Positions 1-9,949 of a DNA stretch of 28,700 nt are shown in pieces. The notes beneath the pieces are model-generated. The model did no database searches. It saw only the letters and a list, made by a program, of their open reading frames with translations, and had not been told where the DNA came from. How positions within the stretch are numbered: position 1 is the stretch's first letter; each line of letters starts with the position of its first letter. A program made the translations under genes and the position numbers. The stretch comes from Chara braunii (Eukaryota; Streptophyta; Charophyceae; Charales; Characeae), in NCBI GenBank assembly GCA_003427395.1, contig BFEA01000633.1, forward strand, positions 711,553-740,252. Direction: 5' to 3'.

Positions 1-138
1 CGGGGGGAAAGCAGTCGGAGAAGAGGAAGAAGAAGAAGATGAATACTAGAAAAAAAAAATAAAAAAAATTGTTGCTTACCTGGCAGTGACGACGACGGGA
101 ATCAAGGCAGCGACGAAGATCATGGCGACGGCGAGGAC

Positions 139-189
139 CACGGCAGCGGCAAGATCACGGCAGCGGCAAGATCACGGCAGCAGCGGTAG
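139..189. repeat. 17-bp minisatellite, three units
   Basis: The unit CACGGCAGCGGCAAGAT occurs twice exactly (139-155, 156-172), followed by a third diverged unit (173-189). It is a simple local tandem repeat with no evident function. Confidence 0.8.
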
Positions 190-309
190 TCACAGCAGCG
201 ATGAAGGTCTCGGCAATGACGAAGATCGCGGCGGCGATGGGGGAGCAAACTGCTCCGATACCAGTGTGACGAGCGCTAGGCTGAGGGAGACAGGGAGAGC
301 CGAGGGAGA

Positions 310-352
310 GGAGAGAGAGAGAGAGAGAATTAGAGCACACACACACACACAC
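310..352. repeat. Compound (GA)n / (AC)n microsatellite
   Basis: A pure GA run at about 310-328 is followed after a short spacer by a pure AC run at about 336-352. Confidence 0.9.
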
Positions 353-482
353 TCACTCGACACGACTGAGGGTCGGACACAGACATAGTGGCAAGGACAC
401 AAAGTCAAAGTCTTGGATTCCGAATGCCGAACAGGAGCAAGTCCCACTGAGTACGAGTACAGCAGCTCAAAACTGGTACCAG

Positions 483-512
483 ACTGGTCCCCGTACCGTA
501 CGGGGAGCCAGT
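483..512. repeat. 30-bp near-perfect palindrome
   Basis: ACTGG-TCCCCGTAC and GTACGGGGA-G-CCAGT pair around a single central C, with one bulged base. The centre reads CCCCGTACCGTACGGGG. Neighbouring sequence is also rich in GGTACC/GTACCGG strings. No function is assigned. Confidence 0.7.
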
Positions 513-773
513 ATAAGTACCGGTGACACGCACGGTACCAGGGGCATTTCTGCAAAGGCCCCGAGGGGCAGAACTGAAAAATGTGGTATTTGAAAGTGGC
601 GCCCGAATTGCAGCATGGCGCCAGTTGTCCAAAATCCTACGGTACCAAAGGAGGGGTTTGGGAAAAGTGTGCCAGGCCGAAAACGGGATGCAGCCGAAAC
701 AGCAAAAAGATAGAGCAGGGATCGAGCCCTGGCGAAGTTCGTAATAGGGTACCTCACCATGGCCGGAATGGCG

Positions 774-1214
774 CCCGGGGTGCCCGGCCGGGTGACCCCC
801 CCGAGCAGGCACCCGGGTGCCTCTCGCACCAAGGCAGAAAAAGCCTCAAAACTTTTTCGTGCCGCCGCCCTACTCCAAACGTGCCAACTTTGTCCTTGGT
901 GGTCGGGGCATTTTTTTGGGGGTCCCGTAGGTCCCGTTTTGTAGGTTTTTATTTCTTTTGGGGATTCTGGCCATTGATCTGTATATATCGATGGTGTGCG
1001 CTGATACGGGATTTGAATTCGCCCCCTCCCCCCCCCCCCCCCCCCCCCCCAACCCACAGAAATCAACATGCCTGAAAAAAAAAAGAGGCCGGATTTGGGC
1101 ACTACTCCCAAAGCGCAGCAAGGTGTGGCGGTTCCAAAAAAAACAAAAGAAACTTGGTGGGTTTTTGGCATGCGCGGGGTACTCCGGGAAGGCGGGCCGC
1201 CCGGGCGCCCCGGG
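774..1214. mobile_element. MITE-like GC-ended repeat with poly-C core, copy 1
   Basis: The left end begins CCCGGGGTGCCCGG, and the reverse complement of the right end begins CCCGGGGCGCCCGG, so the ends are imperfect terminal inverted repeats. The interior holds a 23-base C homopolymer (1028-1050), then A-rich stretches and a GAGGCCGGATTTGGGCAC segment. The same order of parts (inverted GC ends, poly-C, AAGAG-CC-GATTTGG block, A run, GGGTACYCC block) recurs in the same orientation at about 12668-13090, which argues for a dispersed family. No transposase is present. The exact ends are uncertain, and a SINE or other non-autonomous repeat is possible. Confidence 0.4.
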
Positions 1215-2318
1215 AAAGCTAGGGCAGTGTATCTTTCCATGTTCTAGCTCAAGATTCATTCTCATTCTGTAGTCGACAGAAGGAGAGAGGGTTGTGGTCA
1301 ACTTCTATATGCACTTGCACTCAAATGTTCGGATGTTGTGCCCTCGACAAAATGGCAAAGAAATAAAACAAGGGCACCAAAGACAAAGAATATGGTGGTG
1401 TATCTTTCCAATTCCTACCTGAAGGTTCATTCCCTATTTGCTCATTGGGTGAGTACTGCAGGTGCGCTATGTAGCTGTAGTTGAATCTTTGGCTGTGGTC
1501 CCTCCCAAAAGATGACCCACGAATCGCACAACGACCCAAAAAACTGAATCGCAGCCATGAGAGAAAATCGCCTGGACAGTCCCCCCCCGGGACAGCATAG
1601 AAAAGTGGTGGCAGTTTGCGAAACGACGCGTGAGACTAAAGCACCACACCCGAAAAACATAACCACCGCGCGGACACTTCACTCCGGCCGCTTTGCGGGA
1701 CTGGCGAGTGGCCCACGCGTTGCCCCGCCAGCGATTTTCGCTGGGCCCGCGGCGAAGCGTCATGCCGGGCCCTTTGCAGTTTTTAAGAGTAAAGCGCCGT
1801 GTTCGGGTTCGGTGACCGGACCTGAAAGTTCGGGACCGAACGCGAACCAGCACCGAAACTCTCCGAGTGCGAACACAAAAAAAAAAAAAAACATTAAGAA
1901 AAAAGTTCTCCAAAAAATCTGCAAAACATATATGTTATGTAAAATGCTAAATACAAAACTTTTGCCTGCGAGGTATGCTCAAATTCGTAACCAGACTCGA
2001 GTTAAGCTCCGAACATGTTCGGTGTGCTACACATGTATAGGGATGTGTATTTGAGTGATGCACCGTATAGCAATTTTATTCCTATTACCAGTGCTACCAC
2101 CTCAAATGTGGAGGGAAAGTATACCTCTCATGCCGAACGTTCAGTGCCTCGACTGATATGGAAGTTTCGGTCAGTCCAACTCAATTTTAACCCAATCAAT
2201 CAACCAAGTGATCAACCAATCAGTCAGCCAATCAATCAATCAATCAAAATCGAGAGATCAATCGACGATCAATGCAATCAGTGCAATCATGCCAATCAAT
2301 GTGATCAATGCAATCAAT
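1215..2318. other. Non-genic DNA with A-rich tract and degenerate ATCA array
   Basis: No gene is recognised. A poly-A tract lies near 1876-1890, and GTTCGG/CCGAAC strings are clustered at 1798-1860. From about 2190 to 2318 the sequence is a degenerate array of CAATCAAT/GATCAATG tetramer-type repeats that leads directly into the direct repeat at 2319. Confidence 0.6.
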
Positions 2319-2600
2319 GCAATGATGCGCTTAATGCAATCGATGCCATCAAATCAAATCAAATCAATCCATGAAATCATGAAATCAATCGCAGATGTGT
2401 TTGATCTTTCTTTTGTGACCTCCCCGATGGATGAAGGTGCTTGGCATCATTTCCCATCCGTGCAGGGGCGGCATCGCATGCTGGCAGGCACTTGTGTGCA
2501 TGTGATTGCTGGCTGCCACTCCCCACCTCCCTCATTTCTTCTTCTTCTTCTTCTTCTTCTGCTTCTTCTTCTTCTTCTTCTTCTTCTTCTTCTTCTTCAC
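2319..2600. repeat. Flanking direct repeat X, left copy
   Basis: This ~280-bp segment begins GCAATGATGCGCTTAATGC and ends in a (CTT)n tract (about 2538-2598). It is closely similar, in the same orientation, to 11618-11886, differing at roughly ten substitutions plus a 9-bp indel over the non-microsatellite part. It abuts the 3' LTR of the retrotransposon, while the other copy abuts the 5' LTR, so the two copies bracket the whole element. Confidence 0.85.
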
Positions 2601-3038
2601 ACAATTCTCTTCGTCTTCGAAGACATGCAAACAGATAACAATTCACACTGGCGCCAAGCGCCCACCCAAAGCTCAGAGATATGGAAACCAAGAACACAGT
2701 TCAGATGCAAACTCGCGTTGTCAGGCTATGGCGCATCAGCGCCCGTACACCCAACTCTCGTCACTGTGTCCAACACCACTGTTCGCACGTACTCAACTCT
2801 GGATCACTCTGAATACCCCACGCACACGCACTCTGTATCACACACACACACACACACTAACCGCTACCTCTAACCTATGGCGGCTATGGCTGCTCGCTGC
2901 TACTACTATGCCTACTCTATCTTCTTTCAGCCCACTTCGACTTCGGGCGCTCTGTAGACCACCTCGCACAAGACGCAGGGGCAGCGCTTCCGCATGGCTT
3001 ACGCAGCGAATGAATGAATGGCTGGGCGCTGCCTCTTG

Positions 3039-3045
3039 ATTTATA
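3039..3045 (-). promoter_or_regulatory. Putative LTR TATA box (3' LTR)
   Basis: TATAAAT on the minus strand, in the context AGTATAAATCAAG, is conserved at the equivalent place in the other LTR (11082-11088). A TATA-type element in the middle of an LTR fits the U3 promoter position. The transcription start is not determined. Confidence 0.4.
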
Positions 3046-3263
3046 CTTCTGTAAGACGTTGGTCTGCCCCTTTTCCACCGGGCCCATGGTGCACACAGTC
3101 CCTCATGGTACTTGCTGACAGTGCACAGTGAGACTGGGACTGGGTACCGCTGACTAAGCGAAGTTGGACTCCACCACTTGCCCACTTGCTTCTGGTCTGC
3201 TGTGTAAAACGTGAGAAGAACTTGAAAGGCCACTTTCGGACCTTCTGGAAGTTTGTGGACTTG

Positions 3264-3370
3264 GCCTTTCAAGACTGAAGCAACTACGACCTTGACCTTT
3301 GAGGACTGTAGCAGCTACGACCTTGACCTTTCAGGACTGTAGCAGCTACGGCCTTGACCTTTCAGAACTT
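3264..3370. repeat. 31-bp minisatellite within the LTR
   Basis: Units of the type GACTGTAGCAGCTACGAC followed by CTTGACCTTTCAG repeat in tandem. This LTR has about three units, while the 5' LTR (about 11311-11385) has about two, which accounts for most of the length difference between the LTRs. Confidence 0.75.
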
Positions 3371-3606
3371 CAACGACTACGACCCCTATGCAGGTGTGAC
3401 CCCTACTTCGACAGGTCTAAGGTTCAAGACCCTGCAACTACTCAGACCTACGACAAACAACTTCAACTACTACCACACATGTAACGGGTTCAAGACTCAC
3501 AGGGTCGACTCGATACTGTACACAGGTAAGGTAAGGTAAGGCGAGGTCTGTGGATCGAACTCTTGGATCCGCATTTGTGTCTGCAAAAAGGTGAAAACCG
3601 TTTCAC

Positions 3607-3618
3607 TCCCGCCGGCCT
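3607..3618 (-). other. Polypurine tract next to 3' LTR
   Basis: On the minus strand the bases immediately before the LTR start read GGCCGGCGGGAG and are followed by TGAAACGG. The GGCGGGAG part is all purine and sits exactly at the LTR edge, where plus-strand priming occurs in LTR elements. The tract is short and interrupted upstream by GGCC, so the call is mainly positional. About 60 bases further up are non-coding. Confidence 0.5.
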
Positions 3619-3679
3619 GAATTCAAGGTCCTCCAAGCATACTTCAGTCTAAGGCAGGACCTTTACCCTTCTTATCTCT

Positions 3680-4285
3680 CTAGTATGCTTGGACTATTTC
3701 GGGAGCCGTCTCTAGAATTTCTGTTCGCGTGAACCAGCGGTTGCCTTCTGGCTCTTGAAAGGAAAATCTAACTTTGTATTGTTTCTGTGGACGGCCTCTA
3801 CCTCCTGTTCTAAAGACATCCTCACCTACTATCCCATCAATGTCATATCTTCCATCCATATCTGGAAGAATCATAGATCTGTGTGATGGAAACTGTCGAC
3901 TTGTGATGCAAGGCAACAACTTTGACGCATGGAACACTGGGTAGGTATGGAGGTGTGCTGGAATCTCAATAGTATAGGACGGCCCATCCTCTTCGCCCTT
4001 GACTTCTAAGACTGGCCACAGTCCTTTATACGTAGGCAATAACTTTTGTGAGATGTTCTCCTCAGGAGCGAACTGTTTCGACTTCACCCGACGATGCTTA
4101 TTAGCTTGCTCTATCATTCTGTGCTGGGCTTTCCTGAGGTTATCTACAATGGTAGCTATCTCTTTCTCGTGCTGTATCGCAAACTCTCGTGTACTGAGCG
4201 GTAGTCTATGAATTTGATCCCGGTTAAGTCCTTCAAATGGTCTGCGCGGTCTAAAGGACTTCGCAATTCGTTGGGAGTGCGACAT
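3680..4285 (-). pseudogene. Integrase C-terminal region with chromodomain-like tail (retrotransposon)
   Basis: This open stretch encodes the end of a Ty3/gypsy integrase. It contains REFAIQHEKEI, a helix found after the catalytic core, then GPSYTIEIPAH and YPVFHASKLLP, typical of the integrase C-terminal (GPY/F-like) region. The last ~55 residues (YDIDGIVGEDVF..., QYKVRFSFQEPEGNRWF..., EIVQAY) follow a chromodomain-like pattern, which in chromoviruses directs integration to marked chromatin. The segment that normally carries the GDRVWV-type strand is missing between KSKQFAPEE and the GPY region, which suggests a deletion. It is in a different frame from the catalytic core, with a frameshift near 4255-4285. 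Confidence 0.8.
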
Positions 4286-4605
4286 GTAGATAAGTGCACA
4301 CTGTTATTGTATGCACTGGCTACCTTTGGGAGCATCTCATGCCAGTTGATCTGATCAGGCCTAATGTACATCCTAAGAACTTGCTGCAGGAGCTTGTTCA
4401 TCTGTTCAGTCTGACCGTTAGTCCCTGGATGACGGCCAGATGACATCAACAACTTGGAACCATAGACTTTCATTAGTTCCTGCCAGTTCTGACTGGTGAA
4501 CCTGGTATGTCTATCACTAACTATCGACAGTGGTATACCATGCTCACTGACCCAGTGGTCAAAAAACTTTTGAACTACTAAATCGGTGCGTGCCTCAAAA
4601 GGCAA
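4156..4605 (-). pseudogene. Integrase catalytic core (retrotransposon), frameshifted
   Basis: The frame shows the second and third catalytic landmarks of a retroviral-type integrase. These are IVSDRHTRFTS, with its Asp, and SSGRHPGTNGQTEQ, with its Glu, spaced as in the DDE core, followed by ASAYNNSVHLSTCRTPNEL, a well-conserved Ty3/gypsy stretch. The first catalytic Asp would lie upstream near 4690-4720 (FVSIDFM-like codons in another frame), where stops interrupt the reading. After RTPNEL the frame runs into unrelated residues because of a frameshift, and the true continuation is the 3680-4285 frame. It would have inserted the cDNA copy but is not functional as it stands. Confidence 0.85.
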
Positions 4606-4795
4606 AGGGATGAAAACTGCATATATTAGTGGCTAAATCTATCTACTACAACCATGACTTGACTTTTGCCATGCCTACTTTTGACCCGAGTACCATAAAG
4701 TCAATGGACACAAAATCTCCGGGTCTGTCAGGAATAGGCCAGGGTCTGAGAAAACCAAGAGGGGCTCGCGTAGTAGTCTTGTTTCTCTGACAGAC

Positions 4796-6127
4796 TTAAC
4801 AACTGCGTACATACTCTATGCAGTCGGCCTTCATACCAGGCCAGATATACGCGCGCATGAGGTTGGCTAGTGTCTCTTGCCAACCAAAGTGTCCCTCTGT
4901 GTCATGGCATTCCCCTAAGATCAAACTACGGATCTCCTCACTGTTAGGAACGCGCAGACGGTCAACTACATTAGTCTTCTCAAATAGCAACCCATCAGTA
5001 GTGCAGTAATCTGGTTCGGACTTTGGGGACTCCTTAACTTTTTTAAGGAGGTCACTATAGATAGGGTCCTGGGCATACGCTTCTCTAACTTTCTGCTGCA
5101 GGTCTCTCCTTATATCCAGATAGTGGACTATTGTCCCAAAGTAATTAGCTCTCCTACTTAGAGCACCCGCAACTACATTGTACTTTCCTTTAATAGGTTT
5201 TCCTTTAATTGGCTTAAGTTCGAAGTCATACTGGTCTAACTCAGCGGCCCACCTAGTAAGCTTAGGTGTCATCTTGGCCTGTGTCTTTAACCACCTTAGT
5301 GTCTCGTGGTCTGAATAGACTTTGAAGTGCCTCCCAAGCAAGTAATGCTTCCAAGGCTCTAATGCTTGCCTGAGAGCATAGAGTTCCTTCTCATAGGTGG
5401 ATGTCGCTACCTTCTCAGAAGGCATCCTGGCGGGCATGAACTCTACGGGTCTATATCCATTGCCATCGTCTTGCTGTAAAACAGCACCTATGTCGTACTG
5501 ACTGGCGTCGGTGGTAACAACGAAAGGCGGGGACGGATCAGCTACCTTAAGGACTAGATACTCTATCAACGCCCGCTTTAGCTTCTTCAGGGCTGATGTA
5601 CAGTCTGTGTCCCACTTCCAAATTGCTTCTTTCTTTAGCAACCTGCGAAGGGGCGCAGCGATGGTGGAGAAGTTTCTTACGAACTTCCTATAATAGTTAG
5701 TTAGGCCTAAGAACGACCGCAACTTTGTCAAAGTGCGGGGCGTTGGCCAATCTGTAATCGCTGCGATTTTGTTGTCTTTGGGTCTAATGTTGTCTCTGTC
5801 TAAGACGTGGCCTAAGTACAGAACCTGTGTCTTGGCCCATTCGCACCTCTTGGCGTTGATCTTGAAGTTAGCTTCTTTGAGATTCTCCAAGACCTGCCTC
5901 AGATGACCCTCATGCTCCTGGAGGCTTTTGCTAAACACTAAATACACTACAACGAATCCATCTAACCATGGCCTAAACAAATCGTTCATACAACACTGAA
6001 AAGTTGTTGGCGCATTGGTTAGTCCAAAGGGCATAACTATAAACTCATAGTGCCCATATCTAGTTCGGAATGTTGTCTTATACTGATCATCAAGAGAAAC
6101 CTCTATTTGACGATAGCCGGACTTCAA
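4796..6127 (-). pseudogene. Reverse transcriptase / RNase H / integrase zinc-finger region, RT active site deleted
   Basis: The 443-residue open stretch starts inside the RT (KSGYRQIEV) and includes YGHYEFIVMPFGLTNAP, the classic RT block B. The catalytic YxDD block should follow FVVVYL, but the sequence goes straight to VFSKS, so the Asp-Asp-Ile-Leu codons are missing in frame near 5938-5944. The RNase H domain follows (VVTTDASQYDIGAVL, STYEKELYALRQAL, VYSDHETL). Its last acidic position is Gly (VVAGALSRR, codon 5165-5167) and a five-residue segment is duplicated just before it. Near the end CHDTEGHFGW and YVRSC mark the start of the integrase HHCC finger, cut by a stop at 4796-4798. An in-frame TAG (6137-6139) separates it from RT residues further upstream. 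Confidence 0.92.
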
Positions 6128-6703
6128 ATCTATCTTCTAGAAGTACTTGCAGCCCTGCACCCAATCTAACAGATCATCTATACGGGGCAGTGGCTCTGCA
6201 TTCTTTACTGTGATAGCATTAAGACCCCTATAGTCTATACACATCTGAGCTCTCCCTCCTTGGGGACAAGAAGAACAGGTGCTCCAAATGGAGACGAATT
6301 GGGCCTAATCTAACCCTTTTCTAGGAGTTCATCTAGCTGCTTACGCCTTTGGGGACATCCTGCCGATAGCGCCTTTAGGAGTCCTACTGCTAGGCTCTAT
6401 TTCTATGCGATGTTGGATCGACCGCGACACTTTTGTTGTAGGCGGCTTAGCTAAGTCTGTGTACTCCTCCAACAACTTGGCAATAGGAGGGTCTATGGGT
6501 CTCTCTTCCTTAGGCTCAGTGACTGGCCTAACAAAGGCTACAAAAACCTGCTCTTCTAACTGCTCCTTCTTCACTAAACGCGCGAACGTGGGAGCACTGA
6601 GACAACAATGTGCCAGAGTGTTGTCTACTTCTGACAAATGATACAGGCGAGCAGTCTTAACCTCACTTGTAGGACTAGGGAGCCTACACTCGTGCTCTCT
6701 CAA
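6128..6703 (-). pseudogene. Protease-RT linker and RT N-terminus (retrotransposon), multiply broken
   Basis: From 6703 to 6341 the minus strand encodes a linker with FARLVKKEQLEEQVFVAFVR, PIAKLLEEYTDL and RSIQHRIEIEP, a pattern typical of the region just upstream of Ty3/gypsy RT. Downstream, in shifting frames, codons for SSPFGAPVL, a VPK-EGELR string and PLPRIDDLLDWVQGCKYF can be recognised (about 6140-6330). These are RT fingers/palm block A, interrupted by stops and frameshifts. It is therefore the broken N-terminal part of the same RT that continues at 6127. Confidence 0.75.
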
Positions 6704-7139
6704 ATGGAGTGTGGCTCCTGTTGGCTCTCCCCCAGTCCATTCCTATGACGATATCGAAAGGAAGGCTATCCGCTCTCCCCCATTCCATTCCTAGGACCAT
6801 ATCGAAAGGAAGGCTATCCTCTACGAGCAGAGTCGGGGAATGGAGAACTTTCTCCACCTTCCCATCCTTCTCTAGGCGAAAGTACGCTTGGACTCCCTCT
6901 ACATAATCCTCGACTCGCATAGTGCGATTGTCTGCGAGGATACTGACTACAGGGTCTTCTAACTTTTGGACTTTCATATATAACTTTAGCTTTTGCAGCG
7001 CTTTTCTACTAGTATAACTACGAGTGGCACCACTATCTATCAAGGCCCCTACTTGTCCTCTAAAGACCTCTACATTTACTAACACTAGTCCTTTCGCGTC
7101 GTTCTTCATCTTGGCCCAGGCAGACATCCTCTCTTTCAA
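6684..7139 (-). pseudogene. Aspartic protease (retrotransposon) with internal tandem duplication
   Basis: The frame encodes a retropepsin-type protease. ALIDSGATRSYTS contains the DSGA active-site motif at about residues 34-37, followed by the usual beta-strand-rich body. The conserved FD-hydrophobic-GM-W block appears twice in succession (LPFDMVLGMEWGRADS then LPFDIVIGMDWGRA) because 48 bp are tandemly duplicated at 6724-6819. After the second copy the frame diverges, and the continuation is found in another frame (6703 downward), so there is a frameshift near 6700-6750. Such a protease would have cut the Gag-Pol polyprotein. Confidence 0.85.
6724..6819. repeat. 48-bp tandem duplication in protease
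   Basis: Units 6724-6771 and 6772-6819 differ at only a few bases and encode 16 residues each, keeping the reading frame. Confidence 0.9.
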
Positions 7140-7315
7140 TTCTTATGTCACGCCTGTGAGGGAAGTGCCTAGAGAGACTCTAACACAAGCAGTCTTTGGA
7201 CAACGATCTAGGCACTGGCCAGCAATCTCTGCCATAGACACATGTGGTTTGGGAGTATTTGTGTGGTGCGCGCACTCTTCTCCACATGGTTTAGGGATAG
7301 GGGCAGTTGCGATCC

Positions 7316-9294
7316 CTACCGGCGGTTGCCTTTTGCTGCTTGTGCAAGAAACTGGGCTTCTCTATACTTAGGGCAGTACTTTATGATGTGGCCCGGATCA
7401 CCGCAGTAAATGCATTGATCCTGGTTTATTGGCCTCTGACAAATAGTCTGTTCTAAGCCCAAATGTTCCCAAGGCCTTCCCTGTGGCAGACCAGGGTGCC
7501 ATCCACCTCTCCTATAAGGTGATCAATTAAAACTAGAGCGGTTTTGCGGCGGACCTTGACCCGTACCTCCAGCTTGGCGGCCTCCTCTACCACCAACCCC
7601 CTGATCGCCCTGTCCATGACCACCAGAGGCCCGACCCCCTTGGCCCTGGCCTCTCCCTCTTCCTTGTGGCCTCCCTCCAGCCGCGACAACAACGTAAGTC
7701 CTCCCCCGACTAGCGCTGCTGTCCTCTTCCTCTAGGCCCCACTCTATCTGATCATATGAGACCTCTTCCATACCACCCTCATCTAATGTAAGGATCAGGT
7801 GATCCTTGCCCTTGACCTGACCCGAGATGGTACGACCCTTCCACTTCTTCCCTTTGTAAAGGTCCTTATGCCAGAAAGTGGAAACTGGCATGGAATGCGT
7901 TTCGAATGCTACCACTTCTCTACTCAAAAGTATTGTAGGTCATGGTAGACTCCCTACTCTTCTCAAAGAAGAAGTGCCCTCGCGAGGGCTTGGGCATGGC
8001 ACGATAGAATAGGTTGACTAATTGGGTCTCAGTGACCCCATGATCAGGAATGGCGACCAACTCATCCATGACACCCTTGAGGGCCCTGGCGCCCCTCCAC
8101 TGGCGGGAATGAATGGTCGCAGTTTGTCTGAAGCTCTAACGCTTCGTATGACATCTGCAAACCTTTTGCGCAACAGTTTGAAGAACTCACTGAGAGGGGT
8201 GAAGGCGGAATAAGCAACCATATCGTTATTGCAATTAGCAGCATGACACAGCGACCTGGCGAAGCTTGCTGCTTCGTCTTTGAGGGCATGGGAAGCTATT
8301 AGGACATGTTCGGCAGGATATATTTTTTGCAGATGCACGTAGGAGTTCACATTGACCTCCCAGTTGTCGAAGTTCTCCTCCTCCTTTCCACTATAGGAAT
8401 CGGGGAACTTCACCTTAACCGGCTCCCATCGGGGACGACCTTCCTCCTCTTTTGGTGCAGCCAATTTGGCGCCCTCTATGGAGCAAGTACAAAATCGCTT
8501 CGTGTTCTCTAATCTCGTCTGCACTTTTGAGCCCACGTGCATAATCATCTCGCGTGCAAACTCTCTAAAGCCCAGTCGAATCTATCGCAGGGCTATATCC
8601 CGACTCCTCCCAAACAGGTATTGCTCCTCCTGAGCTTGTGCTAGGCGTTCTATATTCTTTGCCATTACCTCCATCTTCCCTTGCAAATCCGCCTGTGCCT
8701 CCATCTGCACCCTTAACTGTTTCACCTCCTTCAGTTTTTTCGCCGCCTCCATTCTCTTCTTCCTCTCCCTGGTCAGACGCAGCTTCCACTCCAACTTTTT
8801 CTCCTCTTCTATCGTCTGCTGTTTGAGGGGATCTTCCTCGGCTTCCAATTCTTTCACGACGGCCTCCTGTTCTTCCCTTTGAACGTATAACATCGCCTCC
8901 TCCTCTCTCCCAGAGACAGATTGGCAACCCATTTAGAAACCTTCTTCTCCAGCCAAGAATCCTCTTTCTTTGTGCCACTTGTCTCGCTTGTGTCCCTAAT
9001 ACTTCTTCTAATCAGGGGCACTTCTTCCTCCACCTTTTTCTCTTCTTCTTCTTATTTTGCATCCACCGCTTTCATCTTTTCTTCCTCCTCTTTTTTCACC
9101 CTTTCGAACTCCTCCTCCAACTTCTTTCTTTTCACGACCTGCTCCTGTAGCAAGGCCAGCTTCTTGGCCTGCTTCACAACCTCCTCCTCTTTCTTGGCCT
9201 TCTACTTGGCCAAGATCCTCGCAGCCTCCTCCTCCTGCGCCTTGGTGTAAGGAGTTGTACTAGTGCCACCCCTCGTCCCTACTCTACACGTCAT
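7316..9294 (-). pseudogene. gag (coiled coil, capsid-like and zinc-knuckle regions), broken
   Basis: A start at 9294 (MTCRVGTRGG...) is preferred over the upstream ATG at 9387, because the residues after it run straight into the coiled coil. The first ~250 codons are Glu/Lys-rich coiled coil (for example KKLEEEFERVKKEEEEK, RKKRMEAAKKLKEVKQL). The capsid-like part follows (VKFPDSYSGKEEENFDNW, FFKLLRKRFADVIRSV), then a linker with EREVVAFE-type residues, a Gly/Arg/Gln-rich stretch (about 7540-7690) and a CCHC knuckle CIYCGDPGHIIKYC at 7373-7414. Damage seen: stops at 9202-9204, 9052-9054, 8582-8584 and 7523-7525, a frameshift near 8905-8925, and compensating shifts between about 8130 and 7930. 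Gag would have formed the particle and bound RNA. Confidence 0.85.
7373..7414 (-). other. CCHC zinc knuckle codons of gag
   Basis: The minus strand encodes C-x2-C-x4-H-x4-C (CIYCGDPGHIIKYC), the nucleocapsid RNA-binding knuckle of retroelement Gag. It is intact although the surrounding gene is broken, and it lies in the same frame as the Gly/Arg-rich part after the TGA at 7523-7525. Confidence 0.95.
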
Positions 9295-9949
9295 GGTGTT
9301 CCAGAAACCCAACGGAAAGAGGACACGCCAGAGGGTCCCCCAAAGGGAGAACCCCACGAGCAGGCCGTACATAGGGTAGTCATCCATGGTATCCGGTGCA
9401 CGACAATGACTGTCCCACTCCTCACCACTTACACCTACCCACCGGACTGTCTGACTGACTGTCTAAGGACCACATGATCCAGATAAAACCCTGTCAAGTA
9501 TGGTCACTAGCCTGTAACTAATACTATGGCTGTCACTACAGGACTTACTGCTGATCAGGAGGCATTTAAGGAGATCCCCCGTAACTCCTCAGGAATATTT
9601 AACGTCGCAAACAAGACAACGCGATCAGCAAGTCCTCTCAAGACTTAGACAGCTTGTTGTGCAGCCCACAGCTCGGATTTTGAGCCCACTGTGCCACACC
9701 GAGCAGCCCGCCGGTCTGTACCAGTCCTTGGGAGGGTTCGTGTCCTCCGGGTCAGTCGAGTCGGACTCAGCCCATCTGGGTTTGGTCAACAAAGCTCTAT
9801 GACCTCATTCACAGAGTTCCTATCACCTGGACAGAAGAGACTCAATGTAGAAAGAAGAGACAGACAGACTCAGCAAGTACCGTGGGGTGAGTGCACATTC
9901 ATAGGGTGAGGGGATAGGCCGAAGGCTTGGCGAGAATATACCAACTCCA

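Larger units (their letters stand above)
1..773. other. Non-genic low-complexity DNA
   Basis: No convincing gene is seen. The stretch holds A-rich sequence at 50-70, a 17-bp minisatellite (139-189), adjoining (GA)n and (AC)n tracts (310-352), and a cluster of GTACC/GGTAC motifs with a 30-bp palindrome (483-512). Short open frames run on both strands with low-complexity products and no recognisable domain. A GGATCGAGCCC string near 719-729 resembles a Pol III B box, but no convincing A box accompanies it. Confidence 0.6.
2605..3606 (-). repeat. 3' LTR (left copy)
   Basis: Homologous to 10633-11617. On the minus strand it begins TGAAACGGTTTTCACC at 3606. Its far end should read TTGCA, but the last ~16 bases are replaced by CTT-microsatellite-like sequence. 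It contains a short (CA)n, a (TGAA) run and a 31-bp minisatellite (about 3264-3370) with one more unit than the other LTR. An apparently conserved minus-strand frame (2838-3272) inside it is part of the LTR and is not taken as a gene. Confidence 0.88.

Noticed and set aside
719-729. GGATCGAGCCC as a Pol III B box of a tRNA-derived SINE
   Set aside because: No A box at a suitable distance and no cloverleaf could be seen. It is too short to support a call.
2377-2697. Poly-Glu minus-strand and poly-Ser plus-strand frames
   Set aside because: Translations of the (CTT)n microsatellite.
2838-3272. 144-codon minus-strand frame, similar to one at 10947-11315
   Set aside because: Conserved only because both lie in the two LTRs of the same element. 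No domain is seen, and the differences between the copies look neutral.
3680-9294. Annotating the retrotransposon modules as intact genes
   Set aside because: Every module has stops, frameshifts or active-site loss, so pseudogene is the honest description.
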